A stretch of DNA of 64,000 bases from assembly GCF_027947575.1 (NCBI RefSeq), contig NZ_CP116256.1, forward strand, positions 2,046,001-2,110,000, in the 5' to 3' direction. Below are positions 37,480 through 46,589 of the stretch, in pieces (the stretch's first letter is position 1; every line of letters begins with the position of its first letter). This DNA is from Streptomyces rubrogriseus (GTDB lineage: Bacteria > Actinomycetota > Actinomycetes > Streptomycetales > Streptomycetaceae). Both the position numbers and the translations under genes were made by a program. A model generated the notes under the pieces. That model saw only the letters and a program-made list of their open reading frames with translations, was not told the origin of the DNA and did no database searches.

Positions 37480-38358
37480 ATGCACAACACGGTCCACGGA
37501 TTCAGCTACGGACTCGTCACACCGCTGGTGGCCTACCTCATGGCCTGTCTCGGCGGCGCCCTCGGTCTGCGCTGCACCGCCAGGGCCGTGCTGGTCAGCC
37601 GTTCCTGGCGCCCCGGCTGGCTCGCCCTCGGCTCGGCGGCGATCGGCTCCGGCATCTGGACCATGCACTTCGTCGCGATGATGGGCTTCACGATCGAGCA
37701 CACCCCGATCCGCTACGACTGGCTGATGACCTTCGCCAGCCTGGCCGTCGCGATCGTCATGGTGGGTGTCGGGATCTTCATCGTCGGCTACCGGGGCGCG
37801 CGCGGGACCGCCCTGTTCACCGGCGGCACCATCACCGGCCTGGGCATCGCCTCGATGCACTACCTGGGAATGGCCGGTATGCACCTGGACGGACAGCTGA
37901 CGTACAACACGTTCACCGTCGCGGTGTCCGTCGTCATAGCCATGGTCGCCGCCACCGCCGCCCTGTGGGCGGCCGGACAGGTCCGGGGCTTCCTGTGGAG
38001 TGTGGGCGCGGCCCTGATCATGGGGCTGGCCGTCACCGGCATGCACTACACGGGTATGGCCGCGGTCGAGGTCCACCTCAGCGGCACGGCCGAGCCCTCC
38101 GTCGGCGGGTCGCCCGCCGAACTGCTGGCCCCCATGCTGATCGGCCCCCTCGCCTTCCTCCTCCTCGCCGGCGTCGTCGTCATGTTCGACCCGCTGATGG
38201 TGATGGGAAGGCCCGGCGTGGTCCCCGCCGAGCGGAAGCCGGGCATCCCCGCCCACACCGAGGTCCCGCGCACGATCCGCCATCCGGCACACCACCGCGC
38301 GCGCCGCACCCGCCACCCCCTCGGCCACCCGCGCTCCCGCACCCCGCAGAACCGCTGA
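37480..38358 (+). CDS. MHYT-domain integral membrane protein
   Basis: 292 residues, seven predicted membrane helices. The three MHYT-type motifs are MHFVAMMG, MHYLGMAG and MHYTGMAA, each with the conserved Met-His of the proposed copper-binding sensor domain. No cytoplasmic output domain follows: after the last helix comes a basic, His/Arg-rich tail (PAHHRARRTRHPLGHPRSR). It could sense O2, CO or NO. The family role is inferred only from domain theory. Confidence 0.92.
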   Translation: MHNTVHGFSYGLVTPLVAYLMACLGGALGLRCTARAVLVSRSWRPGWLALGSAAIGSGIWTMHFVAMMGFTIEHTPIRYDWLMTFASLAVAIVMVGVGIFIVGYRGARGTALFTGGTITGLGIASMHYLGMAGMHLDGQLTYNTFTVAVSVVIAMVAATAALWAAGQVRGFLWSVGAALIMGLAVTGMHYTGMAAVEVHLSGTAEPSVGGSPAELLAPMLIGPLAFLLLAGVVVMFDPLMVMGRPGVVPAERKPGIPAHTEVPRTIRHPAHHRARRTRHPLGHPRSRTPQNR

Positions 38359-38367
38359 CGGGACCCG

Positions 38368-38390
38368 TTGTCAGTGCGGGGTCGTACGGT
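38368..38390 (+). promoter_or_regulatory. PafBC/RecA-NDp-like promoter of uvrB
   Basis: TTGTCAGTG, 8 nt (CGGGGTCG), TACGGT. Full consensus match. The hexamer ends 7 nt before the uvrB ATG. Confidence 0.75.
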
Positions 38391-38397
38391 GGAACCC

Positions 38398-40536
38398 ATG
38401 CGGCCCGTTTCCCAGATCGAACGCACGGTGGCGCCCTTCGAGGTCGTCAGCCCCTACCAGCCGAGCGGTGACCAGCCGACGGCCATCGCCGAGCTGGCCC
38501 GGCGCGTCCAGGCAGGCGAGAAGGACGTCGTCCTGCTCGGCGCGACCGGCACCGGCAAGTCCGCCACCACCGCGTGGATGATCGAAAAGCTCCAGCGCCC
38601 CACCCTGGTGATGGCGCCGAACAAGACCCTGGCCGCCCAGCTGGCCAACGAGTTCCGCGAGCTGCTGCCGAACAACGCCGTCGAGTACTTCGTCTCGTAC
38701 TACGACTACTACCAGCCCGAGGCCTACGTCCCCCAGTCGGACACCTACATCGAGAAGGACTCCTCGATCAACGAGGAGGTGGAGCGCCTGCGCCACTCCG
38801 CCACCAACTCGCTGCTCACCCGCCGTGACGTCGTCGTGGTCGCCTCCGTGTCCTGCATCTACGGCCTCGGCACCCCGCAGGAGTACGTGGACCGCATGGT
38901 CCCGCTGCGGGTGGGCGAGGAGCACGACCGGGACGAGCTGCTGCGCCGCTTCGTCGACATCCAGTACACGCGCAACGACATGGCCTTCGCGCGCGGCACC
39001 TTCCGGGTGCGCGGCGACACGATCGAGATCTTCCCGGTCTACGAGGAGCTGGCCGTCCGCATCGAGATGTTCGGCGACGAGATCGAGGCCCTGTCCACCC
39101 TCCACCCGGTCACCGGCGAGATCATCAGCGACGACCAGCAGCTGTACGTCTTCCCGGCCTCCCACTACGTCGCCGGTCCCGAGCGCCTGGAGCGTGCGGT
39201 CAACGACATCGAGAAGGAGCTGGCCGAGCGCCTGACCGAGCTGGAGAAGCAGGGCAAGCTCCTGGAGGCCCAGCGGCTGCGGATGCGCACCACGTACGAC
39301 ATCGAGATGCTCCGCCAGATCGGCTCCTGCTCCGGCGTGGAGAACTACTCGATGCACTTCGACGGCCGCTCACCCGGCTCCCCGCCGAACACACTGCTCG
39401 ACTACTTCCCGGACGACTTCCTGCTCGTCATCGACGAGTCGCACGTCACCGTGCCGCAGATCGGCGCCATGTACGAGGGCGACGCCTCCCGCAAGCGGAC
39501 CCTGGTCGACCACGGCTTCCGGCTGCCCTCCGCCCTCGACAACCGCCCGCTGAAGTGGGAGGAGTTCCAGGAGCGCATCGGACAGACCGTCTACCTGTCG
39601 GCGACCCCGGGCGCCTACGAGCTCTCCCGTTCGGACGGCGCCGTCGAGCAGATCATCCGCCCGACCGGCCTGGTCGACCCGGAGGTCGTCGTCAAGCCCA
39701 CCGAGGGCCAGATCGACGACCTGGTGCACGAGATCCGCCGGCGGACCGAGAAGGACGAGCGCGTCCTGGTCACCACCCTCACCAAGAAGATGGCCGAGGA
39801 CCTCACCGACTACTTCGTGGAGCTCGGAATCCAGGTCCGCTACCTGCACAGCGACGTGGACACGCTGCGCCGGGTCGAGCTGCTGCGCGAGCTGCGCGCC
39901 GGCGAGTACGACGTCCTGGTCGGCATCAACCTGCTGCGCGAGGGCCTCGACCTGCCCGAGGTGTCCCTGGTGGCGATCCTCGACGCCGACAAGGAGGGCT
40001 TCCTGCGCTCCGGCACCTCCCTCATCCAGACCATCGGCCGCGCGGCGCGCAACGTCTCCGGCCAGGTCCACATGTACGCGGACAAGATCACGCCGGCGAT
40101 GGAGAAGGCCATCGACGAGACCAACCGCCGCCGCGAGAAGCAGGTCGCGTTCAACAAGGCGAACGGCGTCGATCCGCAGCCGCTCCGCAAGAAGATCAAC
40201 GACATCGTGGCGCAGATCGCCCGCGAGGACGTCGACACCGAACAGCTCCTCGGCTCGGGCTACCGCCAGACGAAGGAGGGCAAGGGCGCCAAGGCTCCCG
40301 TGCCCGCGCTGGGCGGCCAGGCGACGGGCGGAGCCAAGGCGGCCAGAGGCAGGGCCAAGGAGACCGCGGTGACCGACCGTCCCGCGGCGGAGCTGGCCGA
40401 GCAGATCGAGGACCTCACCACCCGGATGCGGGCGGCCGCGGCCGACCTCCAGTTCGAGATCGCCGCCCGGCTGCGCGACGAGGTCTCCGAAATGAAGAAG
40501 GAACTGCGCCAGATGCGGGAGGCGGGCCTGGCCTGA
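38398..40536 (+). CDS. uvrB: Excinuclease ABC subunit B
   Basis: 712 residues. Damage-verification helicase of nucleotide excision repair. Walker [16 protein letters not shown] (about residue 47), beta-hairpin region [29 protein letters not shown]-like [21 protein letters not shown], helicase motif V/VI region [24 protein letters not shown] and QTIGRAARN, and the C-terminal UVR motif ([20 protein letters not shown]). Start ATG 38398 is chosen because an upstream ATG-like start at 38368 would fall in the promoter. No Shine-Dalgarno site, so leaderless. Confidence 0.98.
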   Translation: MRPVSQIERTVAPFEVVSPYQPSGDQPTAIAELARRVQAGEKDVVLLGATGTGKSATTAWMIEKLQRPTLVMAPNKTLAAQLANEFRELLPNNAVEYFVSYYDYYQPEAYVPQSDTYIEKDSSINEEVERLRHSATNSLLTRRDVVVVASVSCIYGLGTPQEYVDRMVPLRVGEEHDRDELLRRFVDIQYTRNDMAFARGTFRVRGDTIEIFPVYEELAVRIEMFGDEIEALSTLHPVTGEIISDDQQLYVFPASHYVAGPERLERAVNDIEKELAERLTELEKQGKLLEAQRLRMRTTYDIEMLRQIGSCSGVENYSMHFDGRSPGSPPNTLLDYFPDDFLLVIDESHVTVPQIGAMYEGDASRKRTLVDHGFRLPSALDNRPLKWEEFQERIGQTVYLSATPGAYELSRSDGAVEQIIRPTGLVDPEVVVKPTEGQIDDLVHEIRRRTEKDERVLVTTLTKKMAEDLTDYFVELGIQVRYLHSDVDTLRRVELLRELRAGEYDVLVGINLLREGLDLPEVSLVAILDADKEGFLRSGTSLIQTIGRAARNVSGQVHMYADKITPAMEKAIDETNRRREKQVAFNKANGVDPQPLRKKINDIVAQIAREDVDTEQLLGSGYRQTKEGKGAKAPVPALGGQATGGAKAARGRAKETAVTDRPAAELAEQIEDLTTRMRAAAADLQFEIAARLRDEVSEMKKELRQMREAGLA

Positions 40537-40599
40537 CGGCCCCCTCCGGGCACGCGCTGTGTTGCAAGACCGACACAAAGCGCGGACCGGGGTGGGGCA

Positions 40600-40622
40600 C
40601 TGTCAGTGCCCCTGCGTAGGGT
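40600..40622 (+). promoter_or_regulatory. PafBC/RecA-NDp-like promoter of the TerD gene
   Basis: CTGTCAGTG, 8 nt, TAGGGT; one mismatch (first base). The -35 half is also the core of the 19-bp palindrome 40594-40612 (GGGGCACTG-T-CAGTGCCCC), so it could alternatively be a terminator or operator. Confidence 0.55.
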
Positions 40623-40678
40623 TCTGGTCAACCGCGGGGACCGCGGCAACAGGGGACAGTTCGAGAGGGGATCAGCGC

Positions 40679-41257
40679 GTGACCGTCAACATGACCAAGG
40701 GTCAGGCCATCAGTCTGCAGAAGAGCGACGGCGGCAGCCTGACGTCGGTGCGGATGGGTCTCGGCTGGCAGGCGGCTCCCCGGCGCGGCCTGTTCGGTTC
40801 GCGCACCCGGGAGATCGACCTGGACGCCTCCGCGGTCCTCTTCGCGGACAAGCAGCCGGTCGACGTCGTCTTCTTCCGCCACCTGGTGAGCGACGACGGC
40901 TCGGTGCGCCACACCGGAGACAACCTCGTCGGCGGTGTCGGCCAGGGCGGCGACGACGAGGCGATCCTCGTCGACCTGCAGCGCGTTCCGGTCCACATCG
41001 ACCAGATCGTCTTCACGGTGAACTCCTTCACCGGCCAGACCTTCCAGGAAGTGCAGAACGCCTTCTGCCGCCTGGTCGACGAGACCAACGGCCAGGAACT
41101 CGCCCGCTACACGCTGGCCGGCGGCGGGGCCTTCACGGCCCAGATCATGGCCAAGGTGCACCGCGCGGGCCAGGGCTGGTCGATGACCGCTATCGGCACC
41201 CCGGCCAACGGCCGCACCTTCCAGGACCTGATGCCGGCGATCCTGCCGGTCCTGTAG
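40679..41257 (+). CDS. TerD family stress protein
   Basis: 192 residues from a GTG with GAGGGGATC upstream. TerD fold: KGQAISLQKSDGGSLTSVRMGLGW, EIDLDASAVLFADKQPVDVVFFRHLVS, VRHTGDNLVGGVGQGGDDEAILVDLQRVP (Ca2+-binding Asp cluster), and HIDQIVFTVNSFTGQTFQEVQNAFCRLVDE. TerD proteins bind Ca2+ and act in tellurite and general stress resistance; in Streptomyces they also affect development. It sits between uvrB and a second TerD-domain gene. Confidence 0.95.
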   Translation: MTVNMTKGQAISLQKSDGGSLTSVRMGLGWQAAPRRGLFGSRTREIDLDASAVLFADKQPVDVVFFRHLVSDDGSVRHTGDNLVGGVGQGGDDEAILVDLQRVPVHIDQIVFTVNSFTGQTFQEVQNAFCRLVDETNGQELARYTLAGGGAFTAQIMAKVHRAGQGWSMTAIGTPANGRTFQDLMPAILPVL

Positions 41258-41302
41258 CAGCCGGCCCGCGGCAGTCCGGCCCGCAGCAGTCCGACACGAA
41301 CC

Positions 41303-41328
41303 GGCCGGTCCCGCGCGCGGGACCGGCC
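41303..41328 (+). terminator. Hairpin after the TerD gene
   Basis: 26-bp perfect palindrome (GGCCGGTCCCGCG and its complement) 45 nt after the stop. Confidence 0.6.
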
Positions 41329-41381
41329 TCACCCGCATGACGCCTCGCGGGTGGCAGACGAATGACACAGGGGGAAAGGCG

Positions 41382-43397
41382 ATGACGGCCGAGCTGACGC
41401 GGGGACAGAACCACCCGCTTCCCCGGGCTCGTCTCGAGATCCGGGTCTCGGCCGGTACGCCGGTCGTGGCCGGGGCCACGCTCGGCGACGAGAACGGCAC
41501 GATCCACGGCGTCGAACGGGTGGTCCACCCCGGTGCGCCCACCCTGCCGGGCCTGGAGGTCTCCCGGCAGGCCGCCGCCGACCACCGTCTCGCGGTGGAC
41601 CTGGACGCCGTGCCGGACGCCGTGCACCGTGTCAGCGTGCTGCTCGCCCTGCCCACCGCCGGGCGGGGCCCGGCCAGGTTCGGGGCCGTCGCCGCCCCCT
41701 TCGTCGCCGTCACGGACCTCGACGGCGACGAGGTCGCCAGCTACACCATCACCGGCCTGGAGGCCGAGTCCGCCGTCGTCGCCCTGGAGCTCTACCGCCG
41801 CCAGGGCGCGTGGAAGGTGCGCGCCGTCGGCCAGGGCTACGCGGGCGGCCTCGCCGAGCTGCTCGCCGACCAGAAGCTGTCCCAGGCCCATCAGCTCGCG
41901 GCGGCCATTCACGAGGCGGTGGCGAGCGGACTGGCCCGTTCGATACCGGCTCCGCCGGCCGCCGCCCCGGCCCACCGGCCGGACCACGGCACCACTCCCG
42001 GGGCCGGCCCCGGTGGTCCCGTCCCGCCGGCGTCCCCGTACGACCCCCAGGGGGTTCCCGCTCCCGGCCCACAGACGCCCGGGGCGCCCGGACGGCCCGG
42101 GGGACAGCAGCCGTACCCGAGCGGGCCGGGGGAGCCCGCCACGGCCAGCCAGCCGTCCGCTCCCGCCGCAGGTGGCCCGATCGACTACAGCCACCCGCGC
42201 CGGCAGAGCGCGGCGCCGCCCCCGCCCCCGCCCGCCGCACCCCCGTCCGAACCGGGTCGGCCGGCCCGGCCCGTCGCCGGTGACGCCACCGGCTGGTCCA
42301 TGGAGGAGCGGCTCTACAACCAGGTGTGGGGCATGTTCGAGGACCTGGCCCGCACCACGGCCGCCTACCGCAGCGCCGTCGACTTCGCCGACTCCCGCAT
42401 GGAGAAGGAGCTGGACCAGGCCCTGTCCGACCCCCGCAGCCGGATCGGCGGGCAGGGCGACGCGGCCCGGGAAGCGGCGCGCGCCCGGCACGGCCGGCTG
42501 GTGTCCCAGGCCCGGGAGGTCCTGGACCGGGACGTCGCCCAGCTCGTCGCCGAGGCCGAGGTCGTCGAACCTGCGCTGCCGACGGCCTTCGCGCGGTGGG
42601 ACAACCCCGTCTGGCACGCCTACCGCGTCCCCATGGAGATCCCCATGGCCCTGCGGCTGGGCGATCTCCATCTGCCGGAGGCCGACCGCATCCGCATCCC
42701 GATGCTGATCCGGCTGCCGCTCGAGCGCGGTCTGTGGATCGACAGCGGGCGCTCCGCCTCGCTCGACGGGTCGTTCGCCGACTCGCACGAGATGCGGCGC
42801 CTCGGCCTGGAGACGGCCGTCTCCCACGCGGCCCGGCTGCTCGCCGTCTACCCGGCGGGCGAGTTCACCGTGCACGTCATCGACCCGGCCGGATCCGGGG
42901 CGCAGGCACTGGCGCCGCTGGCGCAGAGCGGGGTGCTCGCCGCGCCGCCCGCCCAGGGGGCCGCGGGGACGGCCGACGTACTGGCCCGTCTCACCCAGCG
43001 CGTCGACCTGGTCCAGATGGCGTTGCGCGGAGGTGCGCCCGACGCGCTCCCGCCCGGCCTCGACACCTCGCAGCAACTGCTGATCGTCAACGACTTCCCG
43101 CACGGTTTCGACGACCGCGCCGTCAACCAACTGCGCTACCTCGCCGACGAGGGGCCGGCCGTCGGCGTCCACCTGATGATGGTCGCCGACCGCGAGGAGT
43201 CCGCCGGGTTCGGACCGCTGCTGGATCCGCTGTGGCGCTCGCTGCTGCGGCTGACCCCGGTGGCCGACGACCACCTCGCAGACCCGTGGGTCGGGCATGC
43301 CTGGACGTACGAGCCCTCGCTCGTGCCGCCCGGCAGCCAGGTGCTCCAGGAGGTGCTCGCCCAGGTCGCCGCCGCCCGCCGGCCATGGGATCGTTGA
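41382..43397 (+). CDS. TerD-domain protein fused to an FtsK-like C-terminal domain
   Basis: 671 residues, ATG 41382 with GGGGAAAG upstream. The N-terminal 190 residues form a TerD domain (AELTRGQNHPLPRARLEIRVSAGTPV, then DLDGDEVASYTITGLEAESAVVALELYRR). A Pro/Gly-rich linker covers about 195-305. The C-terminal half (WSMEERLYNQVWGMFEDLAR, a coiled region, then PMLIRLPLERGLWIDSG, FTVHVIDPAGSG, LLIVNDFPHGFDDRAVNQLRYLADEGPAVGVHLMMVADREE) resembles an FtsK/SpoIIIE-type ATPase core but has no Walker A (GLWIDSGRSASLDGS at that place). Probably a non-ATPase platform protein. Confidence 0.85.
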   Translation: MTAELTRGQNHPLPRARLEIRVSAGTPVVAGATLGDENGTIHGVERVVHPGAPTLPGLEVSRQAAADHRLAVDLDAVPDAVHRVSVLLALPTAGRGPARFGAVAAPFVAVTDLDGDEVASYTITGLEAESAVVALELYRRQGAWKVRAVGQGYAGGLAELLADQKLSQAHQLAAAIHEAVASGLARSIPAPPAAAPAHRPDHGTTPGAGPGGPVPPASPYDPQGVPAPGPQTPGAPGRPGGQQPYPSGPGEPATASQPSAPAAGGPIDYSHPRRQSAAPPPPPPAAPPSEPGRPARPVAGDATGWSMEERLYNQVWGMFEDLARTTAAYRSAVDFADSRMEKELDQALSDPRSRIGGQGDAAREAARARHGRLVSQAREVLDRDVAQLVAEAEVVEPALPTAFARWDNPVWHAYRVPMEIPMALRLGDLHLPEADRIRIPMLIRLPLERGLWIDSGRSASLDGSFADSHEMRRLGLETAVSHAARLLAVYPAGEFTVHVIDPAGSGAQALAPLAQSGVLAAPPAQGAAGTADVLARLTQRVDLVQMALRGGAPDALPPGLDTSQQLLIVNDFPHGFDDRAVNQLRYLADEGPAVGVHLMMVADREESAGFGPLLDPLWRSLLRLTPVADDHLADPWVGHAWTYEPSLVPPGSQVLQEVLAQVAAARRPWDR

Positions 43398-43438
43398 CCG
43401 GCTCCGAGCTGGCCTTTTGAGCTTTATTTGCAAATCTC

Positions 43439-43468
43439 TTTACCTTCCCTTGGGGATTGGGGTACTGT
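43439..43468 (+). promoter_or_regulatory. Promoter of terC riboswitch transcript
   Basis: TTTACC, 18 nt, TACTGT. Predicted transcription start about 43475, directly before the riboswitch helix at 43477. The surrounding 30 nt are unusually AT-rich for this window. Confidence 0.55.
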
Positions 43469-43476
43469 CGTCCGCA

Positions 43477-43645
43477 CGGAGGGGAGTACTCCCTGTCTGT
43501 GCGGCGTACCCGTCAATACGGATCAGGCCAGATCCCGGGGCGTCGGCCCGTGGTTCCGGGCGCATCACGCGCCCCGGACACCCGGGTGGAAGAGACCTCC
43601 GGCAGCGACGACGCTGACATCTGCCGTGTGACGTACTGCCGGAGG
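43477..43645 (+). promoter_or_regulatory. yybP-ykoY (Mn2+) riboswitch and translational switch
   Basis: The aptamer, 43477-43601, has the conserved GGGGAGTA (43481-43488) and CGTCAATACG (43511-43520), closed by CGGAGG (43477-43482) with CCTCCG (43596-43601). The 3' strand CCTCCGGCAG (43596-43605) is also a perfect 10-nt complement of CTGCCGGAGG (43636-43645), the terC ribosome site. Without metal the site would be sequestered; metal-stabilised P1 frees it. The yybP-ykoY class controls Mn2+ exporters, including TerC proteins. Confidence 0.88.
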
Positions 43646-43649
43646 CGTA

Positions 43650-44651
43650 GTGGAAGTTTCGGTGACCCTGTGGGTCCTGACCATCGTGGGCCTTGCCGCC
43701 CTCATCGCGGTCGATTTCTTCATCGGCCGCAAACCGCACGACGTATCGATCAAGGAAGCCGGTATCTGGACCGGCGTCTGGATCGCCCTGGCGGGCCTCT
43801 TCGGGCTCGGCCTGCTCCTGTTCAGCGGCGGTGAGCCCGCCGGCGAGTTCTTCGCGGGCTTCATCACCGAGAAGTCGCTGAGCGTGGACAACCTGTTCGT
43901 CTTCGTCCTGATCATGGCGAAGTTCGCGGTGCCCTCCCAGTACCAGCAGCGCGTCCTGCTCATCGGCGTGCTCATAGCCCTGGTGCTGAGGGCCATCTTC
44001 ATCGCCGCGGGTGCCGCGATCCTCGCCAGCTTCGCCTGGGTCTTCTACATCTTCGGTGCCTTCCTCATCTACACCGCCTGGAAGCTCATCCAGGAGGCCA
44101 GGGCCGACGAGGAGGACGAGGAGTTCGAGGAGAACAAGCTCCTCAAGGCCGCCGAGCGACGCTTCGGTGTCGCCGACCGGTACCACGGCACCAAGCTGTG
44201 GATCGAGGAGAACGGCAAGCGGATCATGACCCCGATGCTGGTCGTGATGCTCGCGATCGGCACCACCGACGTGCTCTTCGCGCTCGACTCCATCCCGGCG
44301 ATCTTCGGTCTGACGCAGGACCCGTACATCGTGTTCACGGCCAACGCGTTCGCGCTGATGGGTCTGCGACAGCTGTACTTCCTCATCGGCGGTCTGCTGA
44401 AGAAGCTGGTCCACCTGTCCTACGGCCTGTCCGTGATCCTGGGCTTCATCGGCGTCAAGCTGGTGCTGCACGCCCTGCACGAGTCCGGCGTCCACGTCCC
44501 CGAGATCAGCATTCCGGTCTCGCTCGGCGTGATCTGCTCCGTCCTGATCGTCACCACGATCACCAGCCTCCGCGCCTCGAAGAAGCAGGCCGCGGCGGAA
44601 GCGGCGGCCGCCGGGGGCGACGACACCCGCAAGGACAGCGTCGAGGCCTGA
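43650..44651 (+). CDS. TerC family membrane protein, riboswitch-controlled
   Basis: 333 residues from a GTG, GGAGG 4 nt upstream. Multi-pass protein with TerC hallmarks: AVDFFIGRKPHDVSIKEA, SLSVDNLFVFVLIMAKF, a cytoplasmic acidic segment (EARADEEDEEFEENK), IGTTDVLFALDSIPAIFGLTQDPYIVFTANAFALMGLRQLYF. The Asp residues in the two DN/DS motifs fit metal transport. TerC proteins of this type export Mn2+, and the upstream Mn2+ riboswitch supports that here. The acidic and Lys-rich C-terminus is cytoplasmic. Confidence 0.95.
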   Translation: MEVSVTLWVLTIVGLAALIAVDFFIGRKPHDVSIKEAGIWTGVWIALAGLFGLGLLLFSGGEPAGEFFAGFITEKSLSVDNLFVFVLIMAKFAVPSQYQQRVLLIGVLIALVLRAIFIAAGAAILASFAWVFYIFGAFLIYTAWKLIQEARADEEDEEFEENKLLKAAERRFGVADRYHGTKLWIEENGKRIMTPMLVVMLAIGTTDVLFALDSIPAIFGLTQDPYIVFTANAFALMGLRQLYFLIGGLLKKLVHLSYGLSVILGFIGVKLVLHALHESGVHVPEISIPVSLGVICSVLIVTTITSLRASKKQAAAEAAAAGGDDTRKDSVEA

Positions 44652-44665
44652 TTCACCCGGGCCCG

Positions 44666-44700
44666 GGAGCGGCGAACGGCGCGGAGCCGTTCGCCGCTCC
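44666..44700 (+). terminator. terC terminator
   Basis: Perfect 15-bp stem GGAGCGGCGAACGGC / GCCGTTCGCCGCTCC with a 5-nt loop. Confidence 0.8.
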
Positions 44701-44784
44701 TCCCATGCGCGCCGGGCGTGCTCGGCGGACGAAGGCCCCCGGGCCCGGAGTGCGGCGCCCGTCGCCCTCTGCGACGATCACCGC

Positions 44785-45885
44785 ATGGTCACCGGTCCCA
44801 GGGCGCTCCTCGCACAGTGGACGACCGTCACGCCCGTGATCGCGGTCGTACTGCTGGCCGTCACCTGGGGCCGCTCGCTGCCCGGCGTGGTCGTCGCGCT
44901 GCTCACGATCGTCCTGGCGGCCTCCGTCCTGGCCGCGGTGCACCATGCCGAGGTGGTCGCCCACCGGGTGGGCGAGCCCTTCGGCTCCCTGGTCCTCGCC
45001 ATCGCGGTCACGGTCATCGAGGTCGCGCTCATCGTGACCCTGATGGTGGACGGCGGCGACAAGAGCGCGACCCTGGCCCGGGACACGGTCTTCGCGGCCG
45101 TCATGATCACCTGCAACGGCGTGGTCGGACTCAGCCTGCTGGTCGCCTCCCTGCGACACGGGACCGCGGTGTTCAACCCGGAGGGCACCGGCGCCGCCCT
45201 CGCGACGGTGGCGACCCTGGCCACCCTCAGCCTGGTGCTGCCGACCTTCACCACCAGCGCGCCCGGCCCGGAGTTCTCCACCGTGCAGCTGACCTTCGCG
45301 GCCCTGTCCTCGCTCGTCCTCTACGGCCTGTTCATCGCGACCCTGACCGTGCGGCACCGCGACTACTTCCTGCCGATCACCCGGCAGGGCGAAGTGATCA
45401 CCTTCGAGGAGCACGCCCACGCACCGTCCTCCCGCACGGCTCTGACCAGCCTGGGGATGCTGGGCCTGGCACTGGTCGGGGTCGTCGGCCTCGCGAAGGG
45501 CGTGTCGCCGACCATCGAGGACGGGGTGGCGGCCGCCGGACTCCACCACGCCGTCGTCGGCGTCATCATCGCGCTGCTGGTCCTGCTCCCCGAGACCATC
45601 GCCGCGGTGCGTTCCGCGCGCCGCGACCGGGTCCAGACCAGTCTGAACCTGGCGCTCGGCTCCGCCATGGCCAGCATCGGCCTGACCATCCCCGCGGTGG
45701 CCCTGGCCTCGGTGTGGCTCACCGGGCCGCTGGTCCTCGGCCTCAGCTCCATCCACATGGTGCTGCTCGCCCTGACCGTGGTGGTGGCCTCGCTGACCGT
45801 CGTGCCGGGCCGGGCCACGCCCTTGCAGGGCGGTGTCCACCTGGTGCTGTTCGCGGCGTACCTGGAACTGGCCGTCAACCCGTAG
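44785..45885 (+). CDS. chaA: Calcium/proton antiporter (ChaA/CaCA family)
   Basis: 366 residues, about eleven membrane segments. The two inverted alpha-repeat motifs of cation exchangers are seen as VAHRVGEPFGSLVLAIAVTVIEVALI and LLVLLPETIAAVRSARRDRVQTSLNLALGSAMASIGLTIP (with conserved Glu). A His-rich loop (FEEHAHAPS) lies in the middle. Exports Ca2+ or Na+ for H+. Together with terC it makes a cation-efflux pair, but it lies behind its own terminator, so it is expressed separately. Confidence 0.92.
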   Translation: MVTGPRALLAQWTTVTPVIAVVLLAVTWGRSLPGVVVALLTIVLAASVLAAVHHAEVVAHRVGEPFGSLVLAIAVTVIEVALIVTLMVDGGDKSATLARDTVFAAVMITCNGVVGLSLLVASLRHGTAVFNPEGTGAALATVATLATLSLVLPTFTTSAPGPEFSTVQLTFAALSSLVLYGLFIATLTVRHRDYFLPITRQGEVITFEEHAHAPSSRTALTSLGMLGLALVGVVGLAKGVSPTIEDGVAAAGLHHAVVGVIIALLVLLPETIAAVRSARRDRVQTSLNLALGSAMASIGLTIPAVALASVWLTGPLVLGLSSIHMVLLALTVVVASLTVVPGRATPLQGGVHLVLFAAYLELAVNP

Positions 45886-45975
45886 GCGGGGCCGGGGCAT
45901 CGGCGCACCGTGATAGACCGGGGACCGAGCAGCGGTCGCGCAGGGACCGCCGCACCCTCACGGACCGGAGGAACC

Positions 45976-46449
45976 GTGCCCCGCAGCCTGGCCAACGCCC
46001 CGATCATGATCCTCAACGGCCCCAACCTGAACCTGCTCGGCCAGCGCCAGCCGGAGATCTACGGCTCCGACACCCTCGCCGACGTCGAGGCACTGTGCGT
46101 GAAGGCGGCGGCCGCGCACGGCGGCACGGTGGACTTCCGGCAGTCCAACCACGAGGGTGAACTGGTCGACTGGATCCACGAGGCCCGGCTGAACCACTGC
46201 GGCATCGTGATCAACCCCGCCGCCTACTCGCACACGTCCGTCGCCATCCTGGACGCGCTCAACACCTGCGACGGGCTGCCGGTGGTGGAGGTCCACATCT
46301 CCAACATCCACCAGCGAGAGCCGTTCCGGCACCACTCCTACGTCTCGCAGCGCGCCGACGGCGTCGTCGCGGGGTGCGGTGTGCAGGGGTACGTCTTCGG
46401 TGTGGAGCGGATCGCGGCCCTGGCCGGGGCGGGCTCGGCCAGGGCCTGA
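45976..46449 (+). CDS. aroQ: 3-dehydroquinate dehydratase, type II
   Basis: 157 residues from a GTG with GGAGG 4 nt upstream; the 22 residues to 45910 are non-family. Third step of the shikimate pathway. Motifs: [19 protein letters not shown] (catalytic Tyr and Arg loop), [49 protein letters not shown] and GYVFGVERI. Length is the family norm. Confidence 0.97.
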
Positions 46450-46456
46450 GGTGCCG

Positions 46457-46497
46457 GGGCCGCCGGCCGGGGGCGGGGATCGAGGGGCCGGCGGCCC
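46457..46497 (+). terminator. aroQ terminator
   Basis: 12-bp perfect stem GGGCCGCCGGCC / GGCCGGCGGCCC with a 17-nt loop, 7 nt after the stop. Confidence 0.65.
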
Positions 46498-46589
46498 GTG
46501 CCGCCCAGGAGCCGTCGTTCCTGTGCGGGGCTGCCACCAGTCGACCGCGCCGGACCGGTACGCGGGGAGCGGGTGCGGCCCGCGGGTGT

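Noticed and set aside
38368..38397. Upstream start at 38368 for uvrB
   Set aside because: It lies inside the promoter element and adds non-family residues.
40594..40612. Palindrome as a sure uvrB terminator
   Set aside because: Possible, but it starts about 57 nt after the stop and coincides with the promoter motif, so kept as ambiguous rather than listed as a terminator.
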